A stretch of 64,000 nt of DNA from Streptomyces sp. NBC_01454 (lineage in GTDB: Bacteria; Actinomycetota; Actinomycetes; Streptomycetales; Streptomycetaceae): positions 4,154,001-4,218,000 of the forward strand of contig NZ_CP109460.1 in assembly GCF_036227565.1 (NCBI RefSeq). Direction: 5' to 3'. A program made the position numbers and the translations under genes. A model generated the notes under the pieces. It saw nothing but the letters and a program-made list of their open reading frames with translations, searched no databases and had not been told where the DNA came from. Each line of letters opens with the position of its first letter. Within the stretch, counting starts at the first letter, position 1. Of this stretch, positions 8,734-18,206 are shown piece after piece.

Positions 8734-8961
8734 GGATTCAGCATAAGGAGCCGGACCCGGCATTCCTCGTGCGCATGCCTCGTGACTCCGTTCCCTTCCG
8801 GCCACGATTTCCGCGCGCCGGAGCGGTATCCGTAAGGGAAGGGGCAATTCTGTGTTTCCGTCCCGTTCGTCGGGGTGTCCGTCCCGCTCGTCGGGCGGAC
8901 GGGTGGCTCACCGGCCGGACGGCGCCGGGCCGCGGGCGGGCCGGCGGCCGCAGATGACGAA

Positions 8962-8991
8962 GCCCGCCTCTCCGGGGGAAGAGAGACGGGC
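8962..8991 (-). terminator. Hairpin terminator after acyl-CoA dehydrogenase
   Basis: Arms of 11 nt with a single mismatch (GCCCGCCTCTC and GAGAGACGGGC) flank an 8-nt loop, about 68 bp beyond the stop of the minus-strand dehydrogenase. The rest of the 325-bp gap up to 8733 holds the M18 promoter region, with nothing else recognised. Confidence 0.6.
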
Positions 8992-9058
8992 CACGTCAGT
9001 CTGTGCGGTCAGTCCGGGAGACCGGTGAGAACGCCGCAGCGGGCTGCGGACGGCGTGC

Positions 9059-10885
9059 TCAGAACGCGGCCTCGTCGAGCTCCATCAGCGACTGGTCGAC
9101 GCTCTCGGCCAGACCGCGCTGGACGCCGACGCCCGGCAGGACGTTGTGCGCGAAGAACTTCGCGGCGGCGATCTTGCCGGTGTAGAAGGGCTTGTCCTTC
9201 GCCGAGGCGCCGTCCAGCTTCCCGGCGGCCACGGCCGCGCCCTTGAGCAGCAGGTAGCCGATGACGACATCGCCGGAGGCCATGAGCACGCGGGTGGTGT
9301 TCAGCCCGACCTTGTAGATGGACTTGACGTCCTTCTCGGTCGCCGCGAGGTCGGTCAGCATGGCGCCGACGATCGCCTCCAGGTCGGCGGCCGCCTTGGC
9401 CAGCTCGCCGCGGGCCTGCTCCAGCTCCTCGCCGCCGATGTTGTCGGCGAGGAACTTCTTGATCTCGTCGGAGAGGGCGGTGAGCGCCTGGCCCTGGTCG
9501 CGGACGATCTTCCGGAAGAAGAAGTCCTGGCCCTGGATCGCGGTGGTGCCCTCGTAGAGGGTGTCGATCTTGGCGTCCCGGATGTACTGCTCGATCGGGT
9601 ACTCCTGCAGGTACCCGGAGCCGCCGAAGGTCTGCAGCGACTGCGCCAGCTGCTCGTAGGACTTCTCCGAGCCGTAGCCCTTGACGATCGGCAGGAGCAG
9701 GTCGTTGAGGCGGATCGCGGCGCTCGCGTCCTCGCCCGCGGCCTCCTTGACGAGGATCTCGTCCTGGACCGTGGCGGTGTAGAGCACCAGGGCGCGCATG
9801 CCCTCGGCGTACGCCTTCTGCGTCATCAGCGAGCGGCGCACGTCGGGGTGGTGGGTGATGGAGACGCGCGGCGCGGTCTTGTCGGTGAAGGCCGCCAGGT
9901 CCGGGCCCTGCACACGCTCCTTGGCGTACTCCAGCGCGTTGAGGTAGCCGGTGGAGAGGGTGGCGATGGCCTTCGTGCCGACCATCATCCGGGCGAACTC
10001 GATGATCTTGAACATCTGGCGGATGCCGTCGTGCTTCTCGCCCAGCAGCCAGCCCTTGGCCGGGTGGTTGGCGCCGAAGGTCATCTCGCAGGTGTTGGAG
10101 GCCTTCAGGCCCATCTTGTGCTCGACGTTGGTGGCGTAGGCGCCGTTGCGCTCGCCCAGCTCGCCGCTCTCCCAGTCGAAGTCGTACTTCGGCACGATGA
10201 ACAGCGACAGGCCCTTGGTGCCCGGACCGGCACCCTCGGGGCGGGCGAGGACGAAGTGCACGATGTTCTCGGACATGTCGTGCTCACCGGAGGTGATGAA
10301 GCGCTTGACGCCCTCGATGTGCCAGGAGCCGTCCGCCTGCTGCACGGCCTTGGTGCGGCCGGCGCCGACGTCCGAACCGGCGTCCGGCTCGGTGAGCACC
10401 ATGGTGGAGCCCCACTGCTTGTCCACCATCAGCTGGGCTATGCGGTGCTGCTCCTCGGTGCCCTCCTCGTGGAGGACGCCGGCGAAGGCGGGGCCGGACG
10501 CGTACATCCACACGGCCGGGTTGGCGCCCAGGATCGTCTCGGCGAAGCCCCAGAGGAGGGAGCGCGGCGCGGTGGTGCCGCCGAGCTCCTCCGGGATGCC
10601 CAGCCGCCACCACTCGGCGTCCATGAAGGCCTGGTAGCTCTTCTTGAAGCTGTCCGGAACCGGCGCGGTGTTGGTGTCCGGGTCGAAGACCGGCGGGTTG
10701 CGGTCGGTGTCGGCGAACGACTCGGCCAGCTCGTTCTCGGACAGCCGGGCGATCTCGGACAGCACGCTCTTGGCGGTGTCGACATCCATCTCCGCGAACG
10801 GTCCGGTGCCGTACACGCTGTCGCGGCCGAGGACCTCGAAGAGGTTGAACTCGATGTCGCGGAGATTCGACTTGTAGTGGCCCAT
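9059..10885 (-). CDS. Acyl-CoA dehydrogenase (long form with C-terminal extension)
   Basis: A 608-aa FAD flavoenzyme that catalyses alpha,beta-dehydrogenation of acyl-CoA in fatty-acid beta-oxidation. N-terminal, middle and C-terminal domains are in the usual order: [13 protein letters not shown] in the middle beta domain (near 200), [21 protein letters not shown], then the FAD/substrate segment with [16 protein letters not shown]. The last about 130 residues match the extra Acyl-CoA_dh_C helical domain of the roughly 600-aa actinobacterial and proteobacterial class rather than the 380-aa class. Monocistronic, with a hairpin downstream. The natural chain length of the substrate cannot be told from the sequence. 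Confidence 0.92.
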   Translation of the reverse strand: MGHYKSNLRDIEFNLFEVLGRDSVYGTGPFAEMDVDTAKSVLSEIARLSENELAESFADTDRNPPVFDPDTNTAPVPDSFKKSYQAFMDAEWWRLGIPEELGGTTAPRSLLWGFAETILGANPAVWMYASGPAFAGVLHEEGTEEQHRIAQLMVDKQWGSTMVLTEPDAGSDVGAGRTKAVQQADGSWHIEGVKRFITSGEHDMSENIVHFVLARPEGAGPGTKGLSLFIVPKYDFDWESGELGERNGAYATNVEHKMGLKASNTCEMTFGANHPAKGWLLGEKHDGIRQMFKIIEFARMMVGTKAIATLSTGYLNALEYAKERVQGPDLAAFTDKTAPRVSITHHPDVRRSLMTQKAYAEGMRALVLYTATVQDEILVKEAAGEDASAAIRLNDLLLPIVKGYGSEKSYEQLAQSLQTFGGSGYLQEYPIEQYIRDAKIDTLYEGTTAIQGQDFFFRKIVRDQGQALTALSDEIKKFLADNIGGEELEQARGELAKAAADLEAIVGAMLTDLAATEKDVKSIYKVGLNTTRVLMASGDVVIGYLLLKGAAVAAGKLDGASAKDKPFYTGKIAAAKFFAHNVLPGVGVQRGLAESVDQSLMELDEAAF

Positions 10886-10963
10886 GGGTACGGCTCCGTT
10901 AAGGGTTCGGGAGAGGGCCCCTAGGGAGGGACCTCAGACGCAATACCAGCTAGTAGCTAAATG

Positions 10964-10990
10964 ATGCTACCCACCGGTAATAAGAATCAA
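10964..10990 (-). promoter_or_regulatory. Possible promoter of acyl-CoA dehydrogenase
   Basis: In the locally AT-rich gap, the minus strand reads TTGATT (10985-10990) and TAGCAT (10964-10969) with 15-bp spacing, about 80 nt upstream of the dehydrogenase ATG. Spacing is short of the ideal 17, so this is tentative. The self-complementary AGCT repeats around 10949-10958 may be a regulator site. Confidence 0.3.
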
Positions 10991-11052
10991 CCCCTACCGC
11001 GCATCTGTGACGAGAGTCCCCCACCGCCCGCCGACTCAGTACGCTGGGCCGC

Positions 11053-11526
11053 ATGTACGGCTACGACCAGAACGCGGGTGCCGGGCAGCAGCAGTACGGT
11101 GCGCCGCCCCCGCCGCAGCAACCGGCCCCCGGGGGCTACGGCGAGCAGCCGCTGTACCCCGAGCCGTCCCCGCCTTCCCTGGCCGACGCGGTGCGCGCCT
11201 TCACCACCGGCTCGATGTCGGCGGAGGACTTCCAGGGCATCTTCTCCACATCCAAGATCTACTGCCCCCGCGGTGACAATCCCGGCTTCCTGGCGCTGCA
11301 CAACACCCAGCAGCCGGTGATCCCGATGTTCACCTCGCTCAAGGAGCTGCGGCGGTACGCGGGCAAGGAGTCCAAGTACTTCGTGATCACCGGCGCCGAG
11401 GTCCTCGATCTGCTGCCGACCGGCTACGGCTTCGTCCTCGACATGGAGGGCGACCACCGGATGGTCTTCGACGCGAAGGCCGTGGAGCAGATGGTCGACT
11501 TCGCGATGCGGCGGATGTACGGCTAG
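11053..11526 (+). CDS. SseB-like / type III secretion-homologue family protein
   Basis: A 157-aa soluble protein. The first 45 residues are low-complexity Gln/Pro/Gly/Tyr. The remainder has the alpha/beta fold of the SseB N-terminal domain family, common in Streptomyces (segments FLALHNTQQPVIPMFTS and LLPTGYGFVLDMEGDHRMVF). The cellular role in actinobacteria is not known despite the family name. It starts at ATG 11053, about 60 nt after the divergent dehydrogenase promoter region, and is followed by a hairpin terminator. Confidence 0.7.
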   Translation: MYGYDQNAGAGQQQYGAPPPPQQPAPGGYGEQPLYPEPSPPSLADAVRAFTTGSMSAEDFQGIFSTSKIYCPRGDNPGFLALHNTQQPVIPMFTSLKELRRYAGKESKYFVITGAEVLDLLPTGYGFVLDMEGDHRMVFDAKAVEQMVDFAMRRMYG

Positions 11527-11541
11527 CGCCTGCCTGTGCGG

Positions 11542-11567
11542 CGGCCGGGCCTGAGGGGTCCCGGCCG
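11542..11567 (+). terminator. Hairpin terminator after SseB-like gene
   Basis: Eight-bp perfect arms (CGGCCGGG and CCCGGCCG) with a 10-nt loop, followed by TCTTTG, 15 bp past the stop codon. Confidence 0.65.
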
Positions 11568-11752
11568 TCTTTGCTGTGCGAGGGGCCGGTCCCGGGAGGG
11601 GGCCGGCCCCTCGGTTGTGCGCCGGTGCGGGTGCCGGCCCGTCGGCCGTGTGCCGGTGCGGGTGCCGGTCCTCGTGTCGACGTGCTTCCGATCGCCTGCT
11701 TGACCTGCGGATATGCGGACGGGAATGCCGTGCCCCTTGCGGGTTGTTCACC

Positions 11753-11769
11753 ATTCAACTAAGTTGGAT
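11753..11769 (+). promoter_or_regulatory. 17-bp operator-like palindrome upstream of pirin gene
   Basis: ATTCAACTAAGTTGGAT is a nearly perfect dyad (ATnCAACT-A-AGTTGnAT) ending 18 bp before the pirin start codon, so a bound protein would block transcription or translation initiation. Size and symmetry resemble MarR- or HxlR-family operators. No such regulator gene is adjacent. Confidence 0.5.
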
Positions 11770-11787
11770 GCGACCGAGGAGGCCCTG

Positions 11788-12741
11788 ATGCCCGCTGTGA
11801 CCGTAGAGAACCCGCTGACCCTGCCGCGTGTGGCGGCGCCCGTTGCGGCGCACACCCGTCCCGCGCTGGCCGTTGCCACCGCTCCGAGTGGATTCGAGGG
11901 CGAGGGCTTTCCGGTGCGCCGGGCATTCGCCGGCATCGACTACAAGCACCTCGACCCGTTCATCATGATGGATCAGATGGGCGAGGTGGAGTACGCGCCG
12001 GGAGAGCCCAAGGGCACGCCCTGGCACCCGCACCGCGGCTTCGAAACCGTGACGTACCTGATCGACGGCACCTTCGTGCACCGTGACTCGCACGGGGGCG
12101 GCGGCGTCATCAACGACGGTGACACCCAGTGGATGACGGCCGGTTCGGGCCTGCTGCACATCGAGGCGCCGCCGGAGTCGCTCGTTCTGTCCGGCGGTCT
12201 CTTCCACGGCCTCCAGCTGTGGGTGAACCTCCCGAAGAGCGACAAGATGATGGCCCCGCGCTACCAGGACATCGGCGGGGGCAACGTCAAGCTGCTGACC
12301 TCCGCCGACGGCGGCGCGCTGCTGCGGCTGATCGCCGGTGAGCTCGACGGCCACCAGGGCCCGGGCATCACCCACACACCGATCACGATGATGCATGTGA
12401 CGGTGAACCCGGGAGCCGAGCTGACCCTGCCGTGGCGCAAGGACTTCAACGCCCTCGCCTACGCCCTGGCCGGACGCGGCGCGGCCGGTGCGGAGGGGCG
12501 CCCGTTCCGTATGGGGCAGGCGGTCGTGTTCGGTGACGGGGACTCGGTCACGATCCGGGCGGACGAGTCCCAGGAGTCGCGCAGCCCGAACTTCGAGGTG
12601 GTGCTGCTGGGCGGGCTGCCGATCCGCGAGCCGATGATGCATTACGGCCCGTTCGTGATGAACACCCACGCCGAACTCGCCCAGGCCTTCGAGGACTTCC
12701 AGGCCGGCCGGCTCGGCACCATCCCCGCCGGCGAGCACTGA
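11788..12741 (+). CDS. Pirin family protein
   Basis: A 317-aa bicupin protein. The N-terminal cupin carries the pirin metal motif DPFIMMDQMG followed by HPHRGFETVTYLIDG and an HRDSHG segment, giving the three His and one Glu ligands. The middle segment WMTAGSGLLHIE and the C-terminal cupin (LPWRKDFNALAYALAG) are typical. Family members are iron-binding nuclear or cytosolic proteins, some with quercetin 2,3-dioxygenase activity; others modulate pyruvate dehydrogenase, including in Streptomyces. ATG 11788 is preceded by GAGGAGG. A near-perfect operator-like palindrome lies just upstream. Confidence 0.9.
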   Translation: MPAVTVENPLTLPRVAAPVAAHTRPALAVATAPSGFEGEGFPVRRAFAGIDYKHLDPFIMMDQMGEVEYAPGEPKGTPWHPHRGFETVTYLIDGTFVHRDSHGGGGVINDGDTQWMTAGSGLLHIEAPPESLVLSGGLFHGLQLWVNLPKSDKMMAPRYQDIGGGNVKLLTSADGGALLRLIAGELDGHQGPGITHTPITMMHVTVNPGAELTLPWRKDFNALAYALAGRGAAGAEGRPFRMGQAVVFGDGDSVTIRADESQESRSPNFEVVLLGGLPIREPMMHYGPFVMNTHAELAQAFEDFQAGRLGTIPAGEH

Positions 12742-12786
12742 CGCCGAGTCGGCGGCACGGCGGACACCGCAAGGACCAGGGGCGGC

Positions 12787-12800
12787 GTTTCACGTGAAAC
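12787..12800. other. parS: parS (ParB binding site) 1
   Basis: Exact GTTTCACGTGAAAC, the Streptomyces parS consensus bound by ParB for origin-region segregation. It is embedded in a perfect 28-bp palindrome (12780-12807) with GGGCGGC/GCCGCCC arms, located between the pirin stop and the AI-2E gene. Confidence 0.92.
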
Positions 12801-12858
12801 GCCGCCCGGCCCGTTTCGGGGCCCGTACCCGGGCCTTCGGCCGTGGTGCACTGTCCGG

Positions 12859-13995
12859 GTGCGAAACGACTCGGACGAAAACCGGCCCGGCGCCGAGCGT
12901 GGACGGCCGCGGTCCCCGGAGCCGCTGCTCCCTGTCGAGGCCCGCCGCGCCGCGGCCTGGTGCCTGGTGGTGCTGCTGATCGCGACCGTGGTGGCCCTGG
13001 GGGTGTGGCTGTGCGTCGAACTGAGCGCGGCGGTCACCCCGGTCCTGCTGGCACTGCTGGGCAGCGGGCTGCTCGGGCCGCTCTACCGGCGGCTGGTGTC
13101 GATGCGGCTCAACCGTTCCCTGGCGGCCGGACTGACCTGCGCCGTCCTCGTGGTGGTGGTCGGCGGCGCCGGATACATCGTGGTCAGCGCGCTGGTCGAG
13201 ACCGGCGACCAGATCATCGCCTCGCTCCGGAGCGCCGCCAAGAGCCTCACGGAGCACTTCGGCACGGCCGGTACCTCGCTCGACGACCTCGCCTCCCGGT
13301 CCAAGCAGCTGATCACCAAGTTCGGCGGCAGCGCGGCCTCCGGGCTGCTGGCCGGCGTCAGCGTCGTCGGACAGTTCATCGCGGCGTCGATCCTGGCTCT
13401 GCTGCTGACCTTCTTCTTCCTGCGCGACTCCGACAAGGCCGTCCGCGCGCTGAACGACTGGGCGCCGGGCAGCTCCGGGCCGCAGCTGGAGCGGATGGCA
13501 CGCCGAGGGTTCCAGGGCATCGAGGGCTTCATGCGCGGCACCACCTTCATCGCACTGATCGATGCCCTCTGCATCACCATCGGACTGCTGGTCCTCCGGG
13601 TGCCGGGCGCCGTCGGCCTGGGCGCCCTGGTCTTCGTCGGCGCCTACATCCCCTACCTCGGTGCCTTCATCTCGGGCGCCGTGGCGGTCCTGGTGGCGCT
13701 GGCCGACCGCGGTTTCGTGATCGCGCTGTGGGCGCTGGGCGTCGTGGTGGCCGTGCAGGTCCTGGAGGGGCATGTGCTGCAGCCGATGATCCAGAGCCGT
13801 ACCGTCCAGATGCATCCGGCGACCGTGCTGCTGGCGATCACCGCGGGTGCCAGTGTCGCCGGAATCCTCGGCATGCTGCTGTCCGTGCCGCTGGTCGCCG
13901 CCTTCTCCGGCGTGCTCCACGAGCTACGGCTGCACTACACCGCGGGCCCGGACACCGACGACGGCGGGCCCGCCGCCTCGCCGGCGTCCTCGTAG
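12859..13995 (+). CDS. AI-2E / PerM-family membrane transporter
   Basis: A 378-aa polytopic membrane protein of the AI-2E transporter (UPF0118) family. Hydrophobic segments lie at about 33-75 (two helices), 85-115, and a C-terminal block of four to five helices from about 165 to 345. The family's signature regions FLRDSDKAVRAL and VGAYIPYLGAFISGA are present, and the C-terminus is short and hydrophilic. Members export autoinducer-2 or ions, or are uncharacterised; no substrate can be inferred here. The start is GTG 12859, with only a weak ribosome site. The 3' end overlaps the convergent phosphatase gene by 61 bp. Confidence 0.85.
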   Translation: MRNDSDENRPGAERGRPRSPEPLLPVEARRAAAWCLVVLLIATVVALGVWLCVELSAAVTPVLLALLGSGLLGPLYRRLVSMRLNRSLAAGLTCAVLVVVVGGAGYIVVSALVETGDQIIASLRSAAKSLTEHFGTAGTSLDDLASRSKQLITKFGGSAASGLLAGVSVVGQFIAASILALLLTFFFLRDSDKAVRALNDWAPGSSGPQLERMARRGFQGIEGFMRGTTFIALIDALCITIGLLVLRVPGAVGLGALVFVGAYIPYLGAFISGAVAVLVALADRGFVIALWALGVVVAVQVLEGHVLQPMIQSRTVQMHPATVLLAITAGASVAGILGMLLSVPLVAAFSGVLHELRLHYTAGPDTDDGGPAASPASS

Positions 13996-16103
13996 AGCTC
14001 GCACCACGTCGACTTGCCGTCCCCGCGCGGGTCCACGCCCCATGCGCCGGCGAGCAGCTCCAGCAGCACCAGACCGCGCCCCGACGAGGCCAGCTCGCCG
14101 GGGCAGCGGCGGTGCGGCAACTCGTCGCTGCTGTCGGCGACATCGATCCGGATGCGCCGGGCCCCGCGCTCGCCGGTGACCTCGGCGACCAGCAGGGCGT
14201 CCCCGTCGGTGTGCAGCAGCACGTTGGTGACCATCTCGGAGACCATCAGCACCGCCGAGTCCACCTGGTCCGGGTCGGCCCAGTCGTGCAGCAGCTCACG
14301 GACCTGCCGGCGCGCCTCGGCTAGCCGCTCCGGCTCGGCCTGGGCGACGGTGAGCACGGTGCGCCGTACGGGCCGGGCCGCCGGTCCGCCGGTGCCGATC
14401 CCGCAGCCGGCGCCGTCGCGGCGCAGCAGGAGGACGGCGATGTCGTCCTCACGGCGGTCCACCAGCGGTCCGGTGGTGTGGTGGGAGGGCGGTCCGTGCA
14501 CGGCCTGGACCAGGGCGTCGGCGAGCCGCTCCAGGCTCTCGTCGAACTCACCGACCTCATGCGCCTCGATGGTGTCGCGCAGCCGCGCCCAGCCGGTGTC
14601 CAGGTCGTGGCCGCCGGTCTCGATCAGCCCGTCGGTGCACACCAGCATCGTCTCGCCGGGCTCCAGGACGAGCCGGGTGGTGGGGTAGTCGGTGTCCGGG
14701 ACGATGCCCAGCGGCAGCCCGCCCGCGGTGGGCCGGACCAGCACCGTGCCGTCGCTCAGCAGGATCGCCGGGTCGGGGTGCCCGGCCCGTGCGATGTCCA
14801 GCAGGCCCGTCGCCGGATCCACCTCGATGTAGAGGCAGGTCGCGAAGCGCTGGTCCTCGCCGTGGCCATGGAGCTCGGTCGTATTGATCCCGGCCAGGAA
14901 CCGGGAGGCACGGGAGAGCACCGCGTCGGGGTGGTGCCCCTCGGAGGCGTAGGCGCGCAGGGCGATCCGCAGTTGTCCCATCAGGCCCGCGGCCCGCACG
15001 TCGTGCCCCTGGACGTCCCCGATCACCAGGGCGAGACGGCCGGACGGCAGCGGGATCATGTCGTACCAGTCGCCGCCGACCTCCAGCCCGCCGCCGGTCG
15101 GCACATAGCGTGCCGCGACCGTCATCCCGGGGATGTCCGGCTGCACCGTCGGCATCATGCTGCGCTGCAGCCCCAGCGCCAGCTCCTGCTGTTCCTCCTG
15201 CATCCCGGCCCTGGCCAGCGCCTGTGCCAGCATCCGGGCGACGGTGGTCAGCACCGAGCGCTCATCGGGGGTGAAGGCCACGGGCTGGGTGAACGCCGCC
15301 ATCCAGGCGCCGATGGTCCGGCCCGCGTTCACCAGGGGCACGAACGCCCAGGAGGTGCGCCGGTAGGGCGCGTCCACGGGCCAGGCGGTGGGGTAACGGC
15401 GGCGGTACTCGTCGGGGGTGGGCAGGTAAAGGGCCCGGCCGGTGCGGACGACCTCGGCGGCGGGATGGTGGTCCGCCAGCGCCGCGCCGGCGAACAGCCG
15501 TGCTTCGTTCTCGTGGGAGCCGTGGGAGCCGTGGGGACCGTGGTGGCCGATGACCGATAGCCGGTCGCCCTCGATGCCGAAGACCGCCAGCCCGTCCGGC
15601 ATGAAGCCGGGCATGGACAGTCCCGCCGCCACCCGCAGCACCTCGGCGGTGGACCGTGCCTCGGCCAGCGCCCGGCCCGCGTCCAGCAGGAACGCCTCGC
15701 GTGAGCGCCGCCAGTCGCCGGTGATCGGGGTGTGCGCGGCGGAGGTCCCGGGCTGCGGCTCGGGCACCTCCTGGAGGGTGCCGACGAGTTCGAAGCCGCC
15801 GTCGACGACCCGGGGGCGGGAGCGGGTGCGCACGATGCGCTGCACCCGCCCGCGCTCGTCGACGACGCGCAGCCGTGCCTCGGCCAGCGTCTCCTCGGCG
15901 AGGGCGAGCTGCACGATCCCGTTGATCTCGGTGAAGTCGACGGGATGAAACCGGGAACGCACCGCGGCTTCGGTCAGCTCGGCGGGGGCGGCGGGCAGCC
16001 CGAGCAGCCGGGCAGCTTCGGCATCGAGGGTCACCCGCCCCGACGCGTTGTCCCAGCGCCACAGGCCGGTCGCGATGGCGGCCAGGAGGTCCTCGGTGCG
16101 CAT
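13935..16103 (-). CDS. PAS-GAF-PP2C (SpoIIE) phosphatase with HATPase domain
   Basis: A 722-aa multidomain signalling protein. An N-terminal PAS-like domain (about 5-115) is followed by a GAF domain (about 140-300). A PP2C/SpoIIE Ser/Thr phosphatase domain (about 330-530) has metal-binding motifs VGGDWYDM and VIGDVQGHD. A C-terminal anti-sigma-factor-type HATPase (about 580-715) carries the N-box VMVSEMVTNVLLH and G-box SGRGLVLLE. Such proteins control anti-anti-sigma factors in partner-switching pathways and are very numerous in Streptomyces. Having both phosphatase and kinase-like domains suggests bidirectional control. No anti-anti-sigma gene is adjacent, so the partner is unknown. It converges on and overlaps the AI-2E gene. 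Confidence 0.9.
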   Translation of the reverse strand: MRTEDLLAAIATGLWRWDNASGRVTLDAEAARLLGLPAAPAELTEAAVRSRFHPVDFTEINGIVQLALAEETLAEARLRVVDERGRVQRIVRTRSRPRVVDGGFELVGTLQEVPEPQPGTSAAHTPITGDWRRSREAFLLDAGRALAEARSTAEVLRVAAGLSMPGFMPDGLAVFGIEGDRLSVIGHHGPHGSHGSHENEARLFAGAALADHHPAAEVVRTGRALYLPTPDEYRRRYPTAWPVDAPYRRTSWAFVPLVNAGRTIGAWMAAFTQPVAFTPDERSVLTTVARMLAQALARAGMQEEQQELALGLQRSMMPTVQPDIPGMTVAARYVPTGGGLEVGGDWYDMIPLPSGRLALVIGDVQGHDVRAAGLMGQLRIALRAYASEGHHPDAVLSRASRFLAGINTTELHGHGEDQRFATCLYIEVDPATGLLDIARAGHPDPAILLSDGTVLVRPTAGGLPLGIVPDTDYPTTRLVLEPGETMLVCTDGLIETGGHDLDTGWARLRDTIEAHEVGEFDESLERLADALVQAVHGPPSHHTTGPLVDRREDDIAVLLLRRDGAGCGIGTGGPAARPVRRTVLTVAQAEPERLAEARRQVRELLHDWADPDQVDSAVLMVSEMVTNVLLHTDGDALLVAEVTGERGARRIRIDVADSSDELPHRRCPGELASSGRGLVLLELLAGAWGVDPRGDGKSTWCELYEDAGEAAGPPSSVSGPAV

Positions 16104-16378
16104 TGCCTCACTTTATGGGCGTTTGGCGGGGCCGGGCCAGCGCGCTGGACGTGACCATCGTCCCAGTCGGGGCGCCCGCTCCGGTGCGGGCCGGCGCTGA
16201 TGCGTATATGTCAACCAAGGCGTGCGGACCGGGACGGTAACCTGGAGCGGTTATGTCAATCCTGGGGTGGCCTTTCGGGTGATCCACGGGGAGAGCGACC
16301 GGGCATCCGCGCCCGTGCTCCCTTTTCCTCTCCCTCTCCCAACTCCTCACCTCGACCTCGCGACGACTTGGATGAGCG

Positions 16379-18151
16379 ATGCATCGGTACCGGTCCCACA
16401 ACTGCGGCGAGCTCCGAGCCGCGGACGTCGACACCGACGTCCGCCTCAGCGGCTGGCTGCACAATCGACGTGACCTGGGCGGCATCCTCTTCATCGATCT
16501 GCGCGACCACTACGGCCTGGTCCAGCTCGTCGCCCGCCCCGGCACCCCGGCCAACGAGGCCCTCGGTTCCCTGACCAAGGAGACCGTCGTCCGGATCGAC
16601 GGCAAGGTCAGCGCGCGCGGCGCCGACAACGTCAACCCGGATCTGCCGACCGGTGAGGTCGAGATCGAGGTCTCCGAGGTCGAGGTGCTCGGCGCCGCCG
16701 ACCAGATCCCCTTCACGATCAACGCGGACGACGGCGTCAACGAGGAGCGCCGCCTCGAGTACCGCTTCCTCGACCTGCGCCGCGAGCGGATGCACCGCAA
16801 CATCATGCTGCGCACCGCCGTCATCTCCGCCATCCGTCACAAGATGGTGGCCCTCGGCTTCAACGAGATGGCGACCCCGATCCTCTCCGCGACCTCCCCC
16901 GAGGGCGCCCGCGACTTCCTGGTCCCCTCCCGCCTGCACGCCGGCAAGTTCTATGCGCTGCCGCAGGCCCCTCAGCAGTTCAAGCAGCTGCTGATGATCG
17001 CCGGCTTCGACCGCTACTTCCAGATCGCGCCCTGCTTCCGCGACGAGGACGCCCGCGCGGACCGCTCGCCGGGCGAGTTCTACCAGCTCGACATCGAGAT
17101 GAGCTTCGTCGAGCAGGAGGACGTCTTCGGGCCCGTCGAGAAGCTGATGACCGAGCTGTTCACCGAGTTCGGCAACGGCCGCACGGTCACCTCCCCCTTC
17201 GCGCGCATCCCGTTCCGCGAGGCCATGCTCAAGTACGGCTCCGACAAGCCGGATCTGCGCGCCGAGCTGGAGCTGGTGGACGTCTCCGACGTCTTCGCGG
17301 GCTCCGGCTTCAAGGCCTTCGCCGGCAAGCACGTCCGCGCCCTGGCCGTGCCGGACACCGGCGACCAGCCGCGCAAGTTCTTCGACCAGATGGGCGACTT
17401 CGCCGTCCAGCAGGGCGCCAAGGGCCTGGCCTGGGTCCGCGTCGGCGGCGACGCGGAGAAGATCGAGCTGACCGGCCCGATCGCCAAGTTCCTCACCGAG
17501 GACGACATCAAGGCGCTGGTGTCCGCGCTGGACCTCAAGCCCGGCCACGCCGTCTTCTTCGGCGCCGGTGAGTTCGACGAGGTCTCCAAGATCATGGGTG
17601 CGGTCCGGGTCGAGGCCGCCAAGCGCGCCGGCCACTTCGTCGGGGGCGAGTTCCGCTTCTGCTGGATCGTCGACTTCCCGATGTTCGAGAAGGACGAGGA
17701 CACCGGCAAGATCGAGTTCTCGCACAACCCCTTCTCCATGCCGCAGGGCGGCCTGAAGGCGCTGGAGACGCAGGACCCGCTGGACATCCTGGCCTGGCAG
17801 TACGACATCGTCTGCAACGGCACCGAGCTGTCCTCCGGCGCGATCCGTAACCACGAGCCCGAGGTCATGTACAAGGCCTTCGCGATCGCCGGTTACGACA
17901 AGGAGACCGTCGAGGCCGAGTTCGGCGGCATGCTCCGCGCCTTCAAGTTCGGCGCCCCGCCGCACGGTGGCATCGCCCCCGGCGTCGACCGCATCGTCAT
18001 GCTGCTGGCCGACGAGCCCAACATCCGCGAGACCATCGCCTTCCCGCTCAACGGCAACGCCCAGGACCTGCTCATGGGCGCCCCGAGCGAGGTCGAGGAA
18101 GCGCGCCTGAAGGAGCTGCACCTCTCGATCCGCAAGCCGCAGGTGAAGTAG
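16379..18151 (+). CDS. aspS: Aspartyl-tRNA synthetase
   Basis: A 590-aa class II aminoacyl-tRNA synthetase that charges tRNA-Asp in the cytosol. The N-terminal OB-fold anticodon domain begins MHRYRSHNCGELRA. Motif 2 lies in FRDEDARADRSPGEFYQLD. The bacterial GAD insertion domain occupies about 290-420. Motif 3 GIAPGVDRIVMLLADEPNIRE is near the C-terminus. Because actinobacteria generally make Asn-tRNA through GatCAB, this enzyme may be non-discriminating, which is inference. Start ATG 16379 fits the family N-terminus. A parS palindrome lies 31 bp downstream of the stop. Confidence 0.97.
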   Translation: MHRYRSHNCGELRAADVDTDVRLSGWLHNRRDLGGILFIDLRDHYGLVQLVARPGTPANEALGSLTKETVVRIDGKVSARGADNVNPDLPTGEVEIEVSEVEVLGAADQIPFTINADDGVNEERRLEYRFLDLRRERMHRNIMLRTAVISAIRHKMVALGFNEMATPILSATSPEGARDFLVPSRLHAGKFYALPQAPQQFKQLLMIAGFDRYFQIAPCFRDEDARADRSPGEFYQLDIEMSFVEQEDVFGPVEKLMTELFTEFGNGRTVTSPFARIPFREAMLKYGSDKPDLRAELELVDVSDVFAGSGFKAFAGKHVRALAVPDTGDQPRKFFDQMGDFAVQQGAKGLAWVRVGGDAEKIELTGPIAKFLTEDDIKALVSALDLKPGHAVFFGAGEFDEVSKIMGAVRVEAAKRAGHFVGGEFRFCWIVDFPMFEKDEDTGKIEFSHNPFSMPQGGLKALETQDPLDILAWQYDIVCNGTELSSGAIRNHEPEVMYKAFAIAGYDKETVEAEFGGMLRAFKFGAPPHGGIAPGVDRIVMLLADEPNIRETIAFPLNGNAQDLLMGAPSEVEEARLKELHLSIRKPQVK

Positions 18152-18192
18152 GCACGGCCCGGGGGCGGACCCCCGGCAGGCTCAGGGGCGGC

Positions 18193-18206
18193 GTTTCACG
18201 TGAAAC
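18193..18206. other. parS: parS (ParB binding site) 2
   Basis: Exact GTTTCACGTGAAAC, the centre of a perfect 34-bp palindrome (18183-18216). It lies between aspS and the GT-C membrane protein. The palindrome could also form a hairpin and act as the aspS terminator. Flanking sequence is closely similar to that of parS 1. Confidence 0.92.

Noticed and set aside
11622..11670. Repeated GCCGGTGCGGGTGCCGG words in the pirin upstream gap
   Set aside because: GC-rich low-complexity sequence is common in this genome; not distinctive.
12780..12807. Palindrome as a simple terminator only
   Set aside because: The centre is an exact parS; terminator function is possible but secondary.
16207..16259. TATGTCAA occurring twice upstream of aspS (45 bp apart)
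   Set aside because: Short words at non-helical spacing; no support for an operator.
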